Source: Terriglobales bacterium
Lineage (GTDB): Bacteria; Acidobacteriota; Terriglobia; Terriglobales; Acidobacteriaceae
Direction of reading: 5' to 3'
Assembly (NCBI GenBank): GCA_025980765.1
Contig: JAICXB010000006.1
Coordinates: 1 to 64,000 of the forward strand
DNA length: 64,000 nucleotides
The translations under genes were made by a program, and so were the position numbers. The notes beneath the pieces were generated by a model. The model was not told where the DNA came from. It saw only the letters and a program-made list of their open reading frames with translations, and searched no databases. Positions 1 through 9,200 of the stretch are shown here, one piece after another (positions within the stretch are counted from its first letter, which is position 1; every line of letters begins with the position of its first letter).

Positions 1-65
1 ATCCCCAGCTCCGCCTGCTTCACGATCGCCACGATCTGTTCGACCGAGAATCGCTTACGCTTCAT
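1..65 (-). CDS. IS3-family transposase OrfA, 5' fragment
   Basis: The minus strand reads from an ATG at 65 with a strong AGGAGGAT ribosome site just upstream. The first residues, MKRKRFSVEQIVAIVKQAEL, are typical of the helix-turn-helix N-terminus of IS3-family OrfA, which binds the element ends. Only 21 codons lie in the window, so whether the transposase is intact cannot be judged. Its position, reading away from the neighbouring gene at 161, fits the left end of an insertion sequence. Confidence 0.75.
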   Translation of the reverse strand, partial: MKRKRFSVEQIVAIVKQAELG

Positions 66-140
66 TCGGCTCCATCCTCCTTCATAGGATTTTGCCGAAG
101 ACTCGCTCTCAAACTGTATTAACTATTGGGGAGCCGCTCA
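1..140 (-). mobile_element. Left end of an IS3-family insertion sequence
   Basis: OrfA starts at 65. On the minus strand a candidate terminal repeat beginning TGAGCGGCTCCCC starts at 140, about 75 bp before orfA, which is the usual distance in IS3 elements. IS3 ends normally begin with TG. The exact boundary is inferred, because the other end and the target duplication lie outside the window. Confidence 0.45.
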
Positions 141-160
141 GGAGTAGCAAGAAGAGAAGT

Positions 161-682
161 ATGACTTACGATCTGATTCAAATCCGCCAGCAGGCAGAGG
201 AGAAAGAAGACGAGAACTACAGGTTTCGGCAATTCCTGAAAAACAAATGCAACCTGGACCCAGAAGAAATTGATCAGCGGGTTTTTGCCGCTACTCGGAG
301 AATTTGGGCTGGAATTGACTGCACCACGTGCGCCAACTGCTGCCGGCAGGTGAATCCCACTTTCAGTGAGGCGGAAGTGGAGCGTCTGGCGCGCCGCCTG
401 GGGTTGCAGCCTAATGACTTTATGCAGCGCTACCTGGAGCGCTCGGAGCCGCTTAGCGAGAATCCCTGGACTACGCGCACCACTCCATGTCCGTTCCTCA
501 AAGACAATCGATGCAGCGTCTATGAAGATCGTCCTGCCGATTGCCGAGGTTACCCTTACCTCGATCAGCCCGAGTTCGTTTTCCGCACTTTGGCAATGAT
601 TGAACGTACGTTTACGTGTCCAATCGTTTATGAAGTGATGGAAGAGCTCAAGTCGTCGCTGGGCTTTGTAGGGCGGCGGTGA
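161..682 (+). CDS. YkgJ-family cysteine cluster protein
   Basis: A 173-residue soluble protein with the Cys pattern of the YkgJ/UPF0153 family: CTTCANCC near residue 55, then CPFLKDNRC and ADCRGYP, and a last Cys near the C-terminus. The family is thought to chelate iron or zinc; no precise reaction is established. The reading frame stays open upstream to 92, but that part lies inside the probable IS end, so the ATG at 161 followed by MTYDLIQ is the better start. If the IS ends at 140, it sits about 20 bp upstream of the start and has probably replaced the native promoter. Confidence 0.8.
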   Translation: MTYDLIQIRQQAEEKEDENYRFRQFLKNKCNLDPEEIDQRVFAATRRIWAGIDCTTCANCCRQVNPTFSEAEVERLARRLGLQPNDFMQRYLERSEPLSENPWTTRTTPCPFLKDNRCSVYEDRPADCRGYPYLDQPEFVFRTLAMIERTFTCPIVYEVMEELKSSLGFVGRR

Positions 683-864
683 GGCGCCGGAGGCTGGCAA
701 CCACGCTCAGTGCCTCATTGCGGCGGTGGGTCCTTCTTACTGGGAGGGATTAACAGAACGGCATGCGGTAGCGGGCCGCGCCGTGGGTGTTGGTGTTCGC
801 AGCACCCACTCAACCGCAAATCCAACTGCACCACCCGCTACCGCAGGTGGTTCTGTTTACCCCC
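683..864. other. Intergenic region without a gene
   Basis: No coding signal on either strand. It holds only the 28-bp repeat at 754-781. An inverted TGAGGC/GCCTCA pair just after the ykgJ-like gene is too widely spaced to be called a terminator. Confidence 0.5.
754..781 (+). repeat. 28-bp dispersed repeat, copy 1
   Basis: Begins CAGAACGGCATGCGGTAGCG and matches 19743-19770 at 27 of 28 positions. Both copies are intergenic. No function is apparent. Confidence 0.7.
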
Positions 865-1112
865 TGTGGAAAAGCGAAAATTCCCTGCTAAATTCCCTGT
901 TCTTAGAGGCAGCTACTAGCTTCTAGCTGCTGGCACATCAAAGACTTAGGCCGAAACTTGGAAATTCCCTGCTAATTCCCTGCTCTTTTCCACAATTTGC
1001 GGATTTTGGGCAGAATTCGAGGGTTTGGGCAGTCGCAGGGAAAAATTCCCTGTATTTTTCCCTGTTCTCAGGGATTCCAGGCTTCTGAGCTTCTAAGCTG
1101 CTGGGCTTCTAT
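865..1112 (+). repeat. Dispersed ~200-265 bp element, copy 1, with CTTCTAGC arrays
   Basis: Contains repeated AATTCCCTGCT units, a TAGCTTCTAGCTGCTGGC stretch, the block ATCAAAGACTTAG, a GATTTTGGGC core and a terminal CCCTGTATTTTTCCCTG-TTCTCAGG. The same order, reverse-complemented, occurs at 49828-50093, with relatives at 20005-20226 and 26143-26404. The tail at 1083-1112 is a one-sided array of GCTTCTGAGC-like units. Confidence 0.7.
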
Positions 1113-1131
1113 GCAGGACGAACAGAAGAAA

Positions 1132-1152
1132 AAGTCGCCCCGGGGGCGACTT
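1132..1152 (-). terminator. Rho-independent terminator of the response regulator gene
   Basis: A perfect inverted repeat, AAGTCGCCCC/GGGGCGACTT, around a single central base, followed on the minus strand by TTTTTCTTCTT. It lies about 30 bp past the minus-strand stop at 1180. Confidence 0.8.
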
Positions 1153-1179
1153 CCTTTTCAGGCGACATCTGCTGAAAAG

Positions 1180-1869
1180 CTATTGCTCTGGACCTTCGTC
1201 CACCAGCGAGTGGGTGATGGCGTGGACTGAGAGGGCGATGCGGTTCTGGACGCCTACTTTGCGCATGAGTTTGGCTACGTGGGCCTTTACCGTGCGCTCC
1301 TCGATTTGCAGGGCTTGGCCGATCTCGCGGTTGGAGCGGCCGGCTACCAGGAACTGCAGCACCTCTTTTTCGCGATCGGTGAACTCTACCCGGCCAGCGG
1401 GGAAGATTTTGCCCGGCGAGGAGGTGACGCGGTCGATGAAGATCGACATCACGCGGCGCGGCGCCCATACCGATCCCTGATGCACGATTCGAATGGCCTG
1501 TACGAATTCGGCGGGGCTGGCGGCTTCGTCCACATATCCTTTGGCGCCGCCGGCCAGAGCCTTCAAAATCGCTTCGTCATTCGCGCCGGTGCCGCTGACG
1601 ATAATGCGCAGGTCGGGCCGAATGGCCTTCAGTCCCGCCATGGTATCGAAGAGATTGGCGCCGTTGCTGGAGCGGTTGCCGAGCAGCACCATATCGATAT
1701 TCTGGATCTGCGGCATCTCTTCGAGAGTCGCCGACGACAATTCCAGATCGGGCTCATCGTCGAACAAGGAACGCAGTCCGATGAAACGCAAAGGGTCGCT
1801 ATCCACAACGGCGATGTGGATGGTTGGCTTACGAGCGGGGGCAACTGCAGCTTTCATAGGCTTGTCCAC
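1180..1869 (-). CDS. LuxR/NarL-type response regulator with degenerate receiver
   Basis: A 229-residue protein with an N-terminal receiver domain (about residues 15-135) and a C-terminal LuxR helix-turn-helix (about 160-220: FTDREKEVLQFLVAGRSNREI and a KAHVAKLMRKVGV recognition helix). The fold is clear, but the site normally reading LLD for the phosphorylated aspartate reads VLLGNRS, and the usual conserved lysine region reads YVDEA. Phosphorylation by a histidine kinase is therefore unlikely. The DNA-binding part looks intact. No kinase gene is adjacent. A second ATG at codon 5 is a possible start. A terminator follows at 1132-1152. Confidence 0.85.
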   Translation of the reverse strand: MDKPMKAAVAPARKPTIHIAVVDSDPLRFIGLRSLFDDEPDLELSSATLEEMPQIQNIDMVLLGNRSSNGANLFDTMAGLKAIRPDLRIIVSGTGANDEAILKALAGGAKGYVDEAASPAEFVQAIRIVHQGSVWAPRRVMSIFIDRVTSSPGKIFPAGRVEFTDREKEVLQFLVAGRSNREIGQALQIEERTVKAHVAKLMRKVGVQNRIALSVHAITHSLVDEGPEQ

Positions 1870-1980
1870 GACGTGTGCGGCCTAGCATAACCCGAAACGG
1901 TACGAAAGCGCCCTCAGTACAATGACCTAAAGGACATGTACCGGCGAGGTAAACCGGGGTTCACCACGCAAACGCGAAGC

Positions 1981-2117
1981 AAGAAGCGTTTCGGATGACC
2001 CGTTTCAGCAAAAAGCGTTTCAAGGAACTGCGTTTCGTCTCGCTCCGCGCCAGGTTTTGATTTTGAAAACGCTTCTTTTCGAAACGCTTCTGTTGAAACG
2101 AATTACCCGAAACGCAT
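1981..2117. repeat. Inverted arrays of GCGTTTC units
   Basis: The left arm (1981-2038) holds AAGCGTTTCGG, CCGTTTCAGC, AAGCGTTTCAA and GCGTTTCG units. The right arm (2067-2117) holds the inverse, GAAACGCTTC and GAAACG units. A spacer of about 28 bp separates them. The element fills the gap upstream of the response regulator. Same architecture as 15063-15228. Confidence 0.75.
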
Positions 2118-2124
2118 TGTTTGA

Positions 2125-2820
2125 CTACTGTTCCGGAGGCTCACCGGCAATTTCGGTGTCGGCCACGGCTGCGTGGTCCTCTAGTCCCAGCAGGTATCCG
2201 CGGCTGTAGCCGGAACAGTATTCGGCGACATAGGTGTGGCCAGGAGCCTGACTTTTTTCGCAGTACTGCTGCAGATAATCGGCGCTGATCAGTTTGGATG
2301 TGGACTGTTGCCCTGCAGCGCTTTCGTAGCCGCCGGAGAATCCCTGGTCAAAGGCCGCCCGCTGCCCGCTGCCGAACAGGAGCTTGATGCCCTGGGCCGC
2401 GACTTCGGCCTTCTCGGTTTCGCGGAACTCACTGCCGGAGACGGCGTCCTGGTATCCGCTGTGAAAGCCCTCACGGTAACCTCGACGAAAGAGTTCTTTC
2501 CCGCCAAAGTTGCTCTTGAAACCTGAGCTGTCATGCTTATATTCGGGGATCCTGGAGGGCCCACGAGGCTCGCGTCCCATTTGCAAATCCAGGTCGCCTA
2601 CGTGAAAGCCTTCTTCGTACCCGTGCCGATAACCGTGGGCAAACGCAGAGTCGTAATAAAGGTCTCCGGCGGGCGAATCCAGCAGATGACGCTCGGTCTG
2701 GAAATGGGTTCGGGTCGAGGTCAAGGAAGTGGTGTTCGGCAGAAGGTTCGATTGCTGCCCGAAGGCGACAATCGAAAGTGCGGCGACAGCAAGCGCAATC
2801 CTTAAACCCGGCTGGGACAT
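2125..2820 (-). CDS. Secreted protein with GYxxG repeats
   Basis: Not recognised as a named family. The 231-residue reading from ATG 2820 starts with a good signal peptide (MSQPGLRIALAVAALSIVAF, cut near FGQ). The mature part has at least four related motifs: GYRHGYEEGFHVG, GYREGFHSGYQDA, FDQGFSGGYES and GYSRGYLLG. This regular GY/GF spacing suggests a repeated structural or surface-binding unit. Two cysteines near the C-terminus may pair. The frame is open to 3021, but the signal peptide favours 2820, although the AGGAG motif then directly abuts the ATG. Confidence 0.6.
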   Translation of the reverse strand: MSQPGLRIALAVAALSIVAFGQQSNLLPNTTSLTSTRTHFQTERHLLDSPAGDLYYDSAFAHGYRHGYEEGFHVGDLDLQMGREPRGPSRIPEYKHDSSGFKSNFGGKELFRRGYREGFHSGYQDAVSGSEFRETEKAEVAAQGIKLLFGSGQRAAFDQGFSGGYESAAGQQSTSKLISADYLQQYCEKSQAPGHTYVAEYCSGYSRGYLLGLEDHAAVADTEIAGEPPEQ

Positions 2821-3153
2821 CTCCTGTAAGCTCCCGCCAAACTGTGATGTGCCGGAACACACCTTGGATGTAAATCGCGTCCCATTCCGCCCAGCCGATT
2901 TGCGCCAGAGTGGCTGCTGAAAACCAGCCTCTTTCACCACTGAGGGCACAAAAAGACAGCTCATCTGCAAAACGAATTCACCTTGATCTCTCGTTGAGCT
3001 TCTCTGTGCTCCTCCGTGCACTCAGTCAGGAAAGAGGTTACCGGTTAGAGACCCTGCCCGCCTTAGTTCCCCATTCTGGGAAACAATACCCACGCGTTCA
3101 TGGGCGAAAGTCATAAGGTCATATTCAGCAGATACTTAGGTGATTCGGTGCAT
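2821..3153. other. Intergenic region, little recognisable
   Basis: Between divergent genes. No convincing gene. A single CTCTGTGCTCCTCCGTGCAC stretch near 3001-3025 resembles half of a CACGGAG array element but has no visible partner arm. Confidence 0.4.
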
Positions 3154-3181
3154 TTGTCACAGAACCTAGGTGGAGGATACT
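3154..3181 (+). promoter_or_regulatory. Sigma70-type promoter for the structured leader
   Basis: TTGTCA at 3154-3159 and GATACT at 3176-3181, separated by 16 bp, predict a transcript start near 3188. That is just ahead of the folded leader at 3204-3273 and about 165 bp upstream of the start codon at 3355. Confidence 0.5.
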
Positions 3182-3203
3182 GCGCTCACCTTAACCCGAT
3201 CGA

Positions 3204-3273
3204 TTGAGTTCGCGGGCGGATTGGGGCGGCGAAAATCCTGGGGGAATCGACGCTCCGCCGGACGCGAACTCAA
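3204..3273 (+). ncRNA. Structured 5' leader, candidate riboswitch or attenuator
   Basis: An 11-bp perfect stem pairs TTGAGTTCGCG (3204-3214) with CGCGAACTCAA (3263-3273). A second helix, GGCGGA (3215-3220) with TCCGCC (3254-3259), stacks on it with a 3-nt bulge. A G-rich loop contains GGGGCGG and GGGGG runs. It lies between a promoter and an intrinsic terminator. No known riboswitch class was recognised. Confidence 0.5.
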
Positions 3274-3284
3274 ACGATAACGGC

Positions 3285-3326
3285 CTCCCCGGACAGTTAA
3301 ACGGCTGTACCGGGGAGTTCGTTTTT
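3285..3326 (+). terminator. Intrinsic terminator inside the leader
   Basis: CTCCCCGG (3285-3292) pairs with CCGGGGAG (3310-3317), extended by ACAG with CTGT across a 1-nt bulge. Five T residues follow at 3322-3326. It lies 29 bp before the start codon at 3355, so it would act as an attenuator. The CCCC strand could pair instead with the upstream G-rich loop. Confidence 0.55.
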
Positions 3327-3354
3327 GCGACTGCTGCCTCAGGCCAGGCCACCA

Positions 3355-6285
3355 ATGCGCAACTCGATCACGTCAAGGCTGCTTCTGCTGTGCTCACTGC
3401 TTTTCTTTTCTGCCCAAAGTCTATCGTCGGCTGTCTCTCCTACTCCTGCCCCGGCGGGTTGGTATGACCAACAGTTCTCAGCAAAGCGGATTGCGCTCGC
3501 TCAGCACCAACACTCGAGCGATCAGCGCGATACGATCCTTTCAATTGCTTTGCTTGATTCCATATGCGAATTGCGAGAGCACGTCTCTCAACCATTTGAG
3601 CTCGACCAAATCTTTGCCCAGGTAGCGGCCGATGCGGAGGGTGCGCCGTGGCTGCGCAGCGAAGCGCAAAACTTGGAAAGTGCGATCGCGCGGCATGAAG
3701 GCAATAACCATCCCGTACTCCCCGCTGTAGCTGATTCCACCGGTCAGCTGTTGCGCTGGATCTTAGCGCAGAAGGTTGATGCTGATCCAGATCTTCTCGA
3801 TGCCGTCACTGAGATCTTGAGCTTCCATAATCAGGCCAGCCTGGCGAATCTGCAGAAGACGGCCGAGGTCCTGAACACTCCGGGAGCGTGGTATCGCGTC
3901 GCAAAGCACTCCGGTGAAGACTTCAATCGCACGCAGGCCCTGAGAAGGGTTCTCCAGCTTGACGCCTCGTGGACTCCGGCAGTGCTCGATATGGCGAATC
4001 GCGATCTAGCGCATGGACAACCGACGCGTGCGCGTGAACTGCTGACAAAAGTTCTGGAGCGCTATCCCGAGGAAAGTTCGATACGCGTGCTGCTGGCGCA
4101 AATTGAGATCAACGCCGGAAGGACAACTGTTGGCATCGAGATACTGTCGCATGCAGTAGCGCCCGCGTCTCCAATTGCTGTGGAAAGCCAGGCAGCGGAG
4201 CTCTACGCCCAGATCGGCTTTCTCTCGCAAGCGCGCGACCTGGCGCGCCGCGCCCTGCAAATGCATGCCGATGGAGGCCAAGAGCAGGAACTCGTGTTGC
4301 GCCTGGACGAAGAGGCGCGGGATCCGGACGCTCTTACCGCCGATAGAACATTTCGGAATCCCGAGACTGCGAGTGTTTCAGCCGAAAACAATGCAGACCC
4401 AGAAGGGGAACGCCTGCGCGAACTGCTGAATGGCGAACGTTCTCCAGCTTCTCCGGATTCGGAGTTTCTGGCCAATGTCCCTGAGTTGCTTCGCAGTTGG
4501 AAGCTGTTGCCTGCCAAGGCGAGGGGCGAATCGCGGGTGCTCTCCGATGTTCGCATTGATCAACTGCGCGATGACTATCAAAGTACCCAGCACATCCAGC
4601 AACTAGTTGCAATCGGATCGCGGGCGGATGCGCTGGCCTATACCTACAAGTCGATTCAATACGTTCCCGAATCGCAACAACTGAATGTTTTGCGCGCTCT
4701 CGTATACCGGCAGGATGGCCACGTGGCCGAGGCGGAAGACGATGGCGAGAGCGCGGTTGCCGATGCTTCGATTGCGATGTACTACGATCTGCGCGCGCAC
4801 CAGTATCGCTTTCCAGATCTGCAACCCGGTGATGTGGTCGAAATGGAATACACCATTTCACCTGTTGAAGATCACAATCCCTATGGACGTTATTTTGCGC
4901 AGATTGTCGGCTTCAGCGGGCCTCTGCCCTGTCAAGTGCAGCGATACATACTGCGCGCTCCTGCTGCAATTAGCCTGCACAGCGCTGAACACCTGCTCGC
5001 TCCTGCACAGCTTCGCCAAGACCGCGGGGAAAACGTGTATGTGTGGGAAAGTCGAAACACCCCGGCGCTAGTCCGGGAACAACGCTCGCCCTCGTTGAGC
5101 GAGCAGGGCGCGTACGTACACGTTTCCAACTTCGCGTCATGGAAAGATCTCGGGAGTTGGTACGCCGATCTGGTTCGTCCTCAGTTCAAGCTCGATGAGC
5201 AGCTTGAAGCGCTGGCTGCACAGATGGTCGCGCGACACCCCAACAAATTAGATCGTATTTCTGCGATCTACGATCTGGTGCTCAGAAATACAAGATATGT
5301 AGCGCTGGAGTTCGGAGTGTACGGTTTCAAGCCATATCCAGTAACGCAGACCTACGCGCGAAAGTTCGGCGACTGCAAGGACAAGGCCAGCTTAATGGTG
5401 GCGTTGCTGCGCGCTGCCGGTATCGACGCGGATCTTGCGCTGGTGCGCACGCAAGCTTTGGGAGAGATTCTTCCCAATCCGGCCTCTGCCTCAATCTTTG
5501 ATCATGCCATTGTGTATGTGCCTGGCTTCGACCTCTGGCTGGATGGGACTGCCGAATTCTCGCAATTGCGCGAACTCCCGGTGGAAGATGAAGGAGTACT
5601 GGCGCTCACGATCGATGCCGATGGTCACGCCGCGCTTCGCCGGACTCCGCGCTCGTCTGCCGGCGACAATTATTCTCGACGCACGATCCATGCCAGCGTC
5701 AGCGATCAGGGAGTAATCACCTTTACTGGAGCGACCTACGTTCGCGGGGAAGACGCGCCAGAACTTCGCCGCAAGCTCGATCCCCAAAGCGCGAAGGTCG
5801 ATTACGTCCGCGACCGTCTGGCGCAAGTGCTGCCGGCAGTAGAAGTGCAGAAAGTCGATTTGCCGGAGAATTTGCCGGACGCGGTTTCGCTCACCTTTGC
5901 AGGTGATCTCCCTGCATTTCGCGGAAATCGAATGGTCTCTCTACCCTCTTCCTGGATGGCTCGGAACTATCTGGCGACGCTCACTTCAGGAAATGTTCGC
6001 ACTCAGGACTTGCTTCTCGATGCGCCGTGGATTACCGAAGAAGAAGTAGGAGTTGAGATTCCCCGAGGATCTCGTGTGCTCTCGCTTCCTCAGGACCGAG
6101 AATTCCATACCATATTCGGCGAAGCCCAGATCAAGTACTGCCTGAAGGGCAATCAATTGAACGTGTTCAGCCGGGTCGAGTTCAAGCAGACCCGCATCCG
6201 GCCCTCGGAATACCCGGCGTTCCGCGATTTCGCTGCGAATCTAGAAGAGGCATTTCGTCGTGACATCCAGTTGGAGCTGCCTTGA
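3355..6285 (+). CDS. Secreted DUF3857/transglutaminase-like protein with TPR region
   Basis: The 976-residue reading from ATG 3355 opens with a signal peptide (RLLLLCSLLFFSAQSLSS). Residues ~30-400 are helical and TPR-like. A DUF3857 domain of beta strands follows (around FRFPDLQPGDVVEMEYTI-type sequence), then a transglutaminase core. The triad is visible: Cys in FGDCKDKA (~673), His in FDHAIVYV (~717) and Asp in LWLDGT (~729). An active cysteine enzyme in the periplasm or at the cell surface is likely; the substrate is unknown. The stop overlaps the TTG start of the next, related gene (TTGA), so the two are translationally coupled. A structured leader with a terminator lies upstream. Confidence 0.85.
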   Translation: MRNSITSRLLLLCSLLFFSAQSLSSAVSPTPAPAGWYDQQFSAKRIALAQHQHSSDQRDTILSIALLDSICELREHVSQPFELDQIFAQVAADAEGAPWLRSEAQNLESAIARHEGNNHPVLPAVADSTGQLLRWILAQKVDADPDLLDAVTEILSFHNQASLANLQKTAEVLNTPGAWYRVAKHSGEDFNRTQALRRVLQLDASWTPAVLDMANRDLAHGQPTRARELLTKVLERYPEESSIRVLLAQIEINAGRTTVGIEILSHAVAPASPIAVESQAAELYAQIGFLSQARDLARRALQMHADGGQEQELVLRLDEEARDPDALTADRTFRNPETASVSAENNADPEGERLRELLNGERSPASPDSEFLANVPELLRSWKLLPAKARGESRVLSDVRIDQLRDDYQSTQHIQQLVAIGSRADALAYTYKSIQYVPESQQLNVLRALVYRQDGHVAEAEDDGESAVADASIAMYYDLRAHQYRFPDLQPGDVVEMEYTISPVEDHNPYGRYFAQIVGFSGPLPCQVQRYILRAPAAISLHSAEHLLAPAQLRQDRGENVYVWESRNTPALVREQRSPSLSEQGAYVHVSNFASWKDLGSWYADLVRPQFKLDEQLEALAAQMVARHPNKLDRISAIYDLVLRNTRYVALEFGVYGFKPYPVTQTYARKFGDCKDKASLMVALLRAAGIDADLALVRTQALGEILPNPASASIFDHAIVYVPGFDLWLDGTAEFSQLRELPVEDEGVLALTIDADGHAALRRTPRSSAGDNYSRRTIHASVSDQGVITFTGATYVRGEDAPELRRKLDPQSAKVDYVRDRLAQVLPAVEVQKVDLPENLPDAVSLTFAGDLPAFRGNRMVSLPSSWMARNYLATLTSGNVRTQDLLLDAPWITEEEVGVEIPRGSRVLSLPQDREFHTIFGEAQIKYCLKGNQLNVFSRVEFKQTRIRPSEYPAFRDFAANLEEAFRRDIQLELP

Positions 6286-9200
6286 AGGCGCTTTTTTCTG
6301 TAGCCCTCCTCCTCGCAGTGACCGCTGCGGCAGAGAATCATCCCGGCAGGCGTGCGTTGAATTCGGCGACTCTTCTGTTCGATAGCTCAGATTCCGCCGC
6401 TGCACTGCGAGAAGCCGCAATCGAACTCCAGCGCCGTCCGCGCGACCTTACCTCTCTCTTCGTGCAAATGGAAGCGGCCCGGCTGCAGCTCAATTCCAAA
6501 TTGGAACTCAGTTCCGCACTGGCCATTCTCGAAGCAGCAAAAACCGATCCACGAGGAACAATTGCTGCCGAGCGCGTACGCGAATTGGCCGCTGATACTG
6601 CGCTGTTCCGCGCTGCCCTCCCCCCGATTGCACGCCTCCTCAGCTCTCGTGGCATACATTCGCGCGTGCTTAGCGAAGCGCTGCTCACCGCCGCTGCCGA
6701 TGGCGTGCAAGTACCCTCATCGACTATTTTGGCGCGCAGAATCCGTCGCTGGCAGATTGCCGGCCCGTTCGGGAAATATGCCAATGTCGATTTCGAGCTG
6801 CCGTGGCCTCCACAACGCGACCGTTTGCGGAGTTCACAATATGGCGACATCTTCCGCGAAACTGTTTCAAGCGACGACGGCTTGCTGGAATTGCCTGACT
6901 ATTTTCCGCGACAGGGCATCTATTACGCTGCTTCGGACTTTTCTGTCGCGAAAACCGGTTTGTATCAGTTCGCGATCGAGAGCGATGGCACGTACGACCT
7001 CCAGATCGATGGAAGGATGCTGGTGCATCATGACACTCGCTTTTCTGAAGCAAGTCCCCTGATATTTATCATTCTGTCTCTTGGCCGAGGCAGGCACCGC
7101 GCTGAGTTGAAGCTGCAACCTTGGGCAATGCCGCTGCGGATATGGATTGAACCCGGGCGCAAATCGCGGATGACAACGCCGATGTCGAACCCGGAACAGA
7201 GCTATGTAGCCGCGGCGACGTCCTGCTTTGAAGGAAATGCTCGAGCTGCGCTCAGCATCCCAAGCCGGAACAAGCAGGCAGCTATTTTCGACCTGCTGGC
7301 AGCCGAAGTGCTCGCCGCGGAAGACCAGCAGCTTGCCCGCGAGGCGCTCAATGCAGCGCTGGCGGCCGATCCCCACGCGGCGCTGGCGGAGTTTCGACTG
7401 GCGGCACTGGACTCCGATTCGGATCGTTTCGAAGAGGAAGCCGCGCGTCTGAACCGGGTCCTCAGGATTGCTCCGCAGTATTGGCGGGCGCAGGAGTTGA
7501 AGTACAGACTTGCCGGCCATTTCGGCTGGGTTCGCGAGCAGCAGGATGCGCTGACGCAGCGTTTGCGCCTGCATCCGGATTGCGCCGCGCTGATTGATGC
7601 CACCAGCTTTTATTCTGACCAAGGTGACTTTGGAAAGGTATTGCGCTACGAGCAAAAACTGTCGACTTGCTCAAATCGTCCCGGAGATTACTGGCAACAT
7701 CTTAGCCAGAGCGGACGCCACTCGGAGGCGCTGGTCAGCATTCACAGCTTTCTCGCATCTCATCCCCCAGATCGCCGAGCGCTGGAACGTGCAGTGCGCG
7801 AGGCGGTGCTTGCCGGGAACCAATTCGCGGCGCAGGACTATGCCAGACGCCTGCGCAGGCTAGCTCCGAACTCAACCTGGGCCGCGAGCCTTGGCAACGA
7901 TCCTCCCACGGTCCTTGATTCGCGATCTGCGTCTTCAAGTCCGGGAGACTTCTACCGACCGTATGCGCGGGACGCTCGCGAGTCGATGCACGCTGCCGGC
8001 GAAAACAACTCCGATGCTGAGTTGCTGATCAATGATGAAGTCCTAAAAATTGGCAAGGAGAATGTGTGGATTTATCGCCATGTAGTCACGCAAGTCTTCG
8101 ACAAGCGAGGCATCGAGCAAGCCGGAGAGGTGGACGTGCCGCCTGGGGCGGAGATTCTGGTGTTGCGTACCTTGAAGCAAAATGGAACTGCAATTGAATC
8201 TGAAGGCAGCGAAAACAAGACCAGCATCTCCATGGCCGGTTTAGAGGCTGGTGATGCGGTGGAGGTCGCTTATCTTCAGCACTTCACTCGAGACGCTCTG
8301 GAACAATCGCCGGACATTCTGGATTTTGACTTCTCTTCCCCAAATGAAACGACAATCTCAGCTCGACTTACCTTGATCCACAAATCCGGCGAGGATCCGC
8401 TTCTGTGGCATTCCCCGGAGGTGAGAAGAATCCAAACGATTGACGGAGCCCTGGCCACGTCCGCCGATGACAGCCGATCCTCTGTTGCATCGTGGTCAGT
8501 GAATGTCTGGGAAGCATCGAATCTCAGCAGTCCTCCGCCAGAGCCTGACTCGCCGCGTTATGAGCATGGTCCGGTGATGCGCTGGTTGGCGATGGATAAA
8601 CATGACGCCAGCGACTTCCCTTCCCGAGTGCGCGATCAGTTGATCGAGAGCACTAAAGTTACGCGGCGTATCGAACAGATTGCACGGCAACTTCGGGAAG
8701 ATGCCTGTCGGCAGCCGGAGAGGAAGCATGCCGCGTCTCTTCCCGCGCCTGTGGATTGTGCTTCGCGTGATTTAATTGAGGCGGCCTACGAACGCGTCTC
8801 CAAAATTTCGAGCGATTCACAGTCGTGGCTTTCTTCCAGCGTCACATCGGCGGATCAAACGTTCCAGCAGAACTCCGGCAATCGTGCGGCAGCGCTGATT
8901 TCGCTGCTCTCGGCCATGGGTTTCAGGGTCGATCTCGAACTCGCAGCCGAGCTGGGGTCGCGCGATCCACAAGAAGAAAACGCCGCGGGAGCAAAGTACA
9001 ACCATCCGCTGGTGCGAGTGACGCTGCCGGGAAATTCAGAGGCTTTGCTTCTCGATCCGGAACTGGACGGCGCTGCGCCCGGAGCACTCTCGGCTCAAAT
9101 CGAAGGCGAACCCGCAATGGTCATCGGCAGACTCCATCCTGAAAATGAAGTCGAGCAGGTCCCTCGGACGACTGACCAGCGCAGCGTTGCCAATGCGGAA

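Noticed and set aside
119-700. Long minus-strand frame opposite the Cys-cluster gene
   Set aside because: Shadow of the plus-strand gene; no family motif, and it crosses the probable IS end.
3001-3025. CACGGAG element near 3000
   Set aside because: Only one decayed arm resembles the family; no inverted partner was found.
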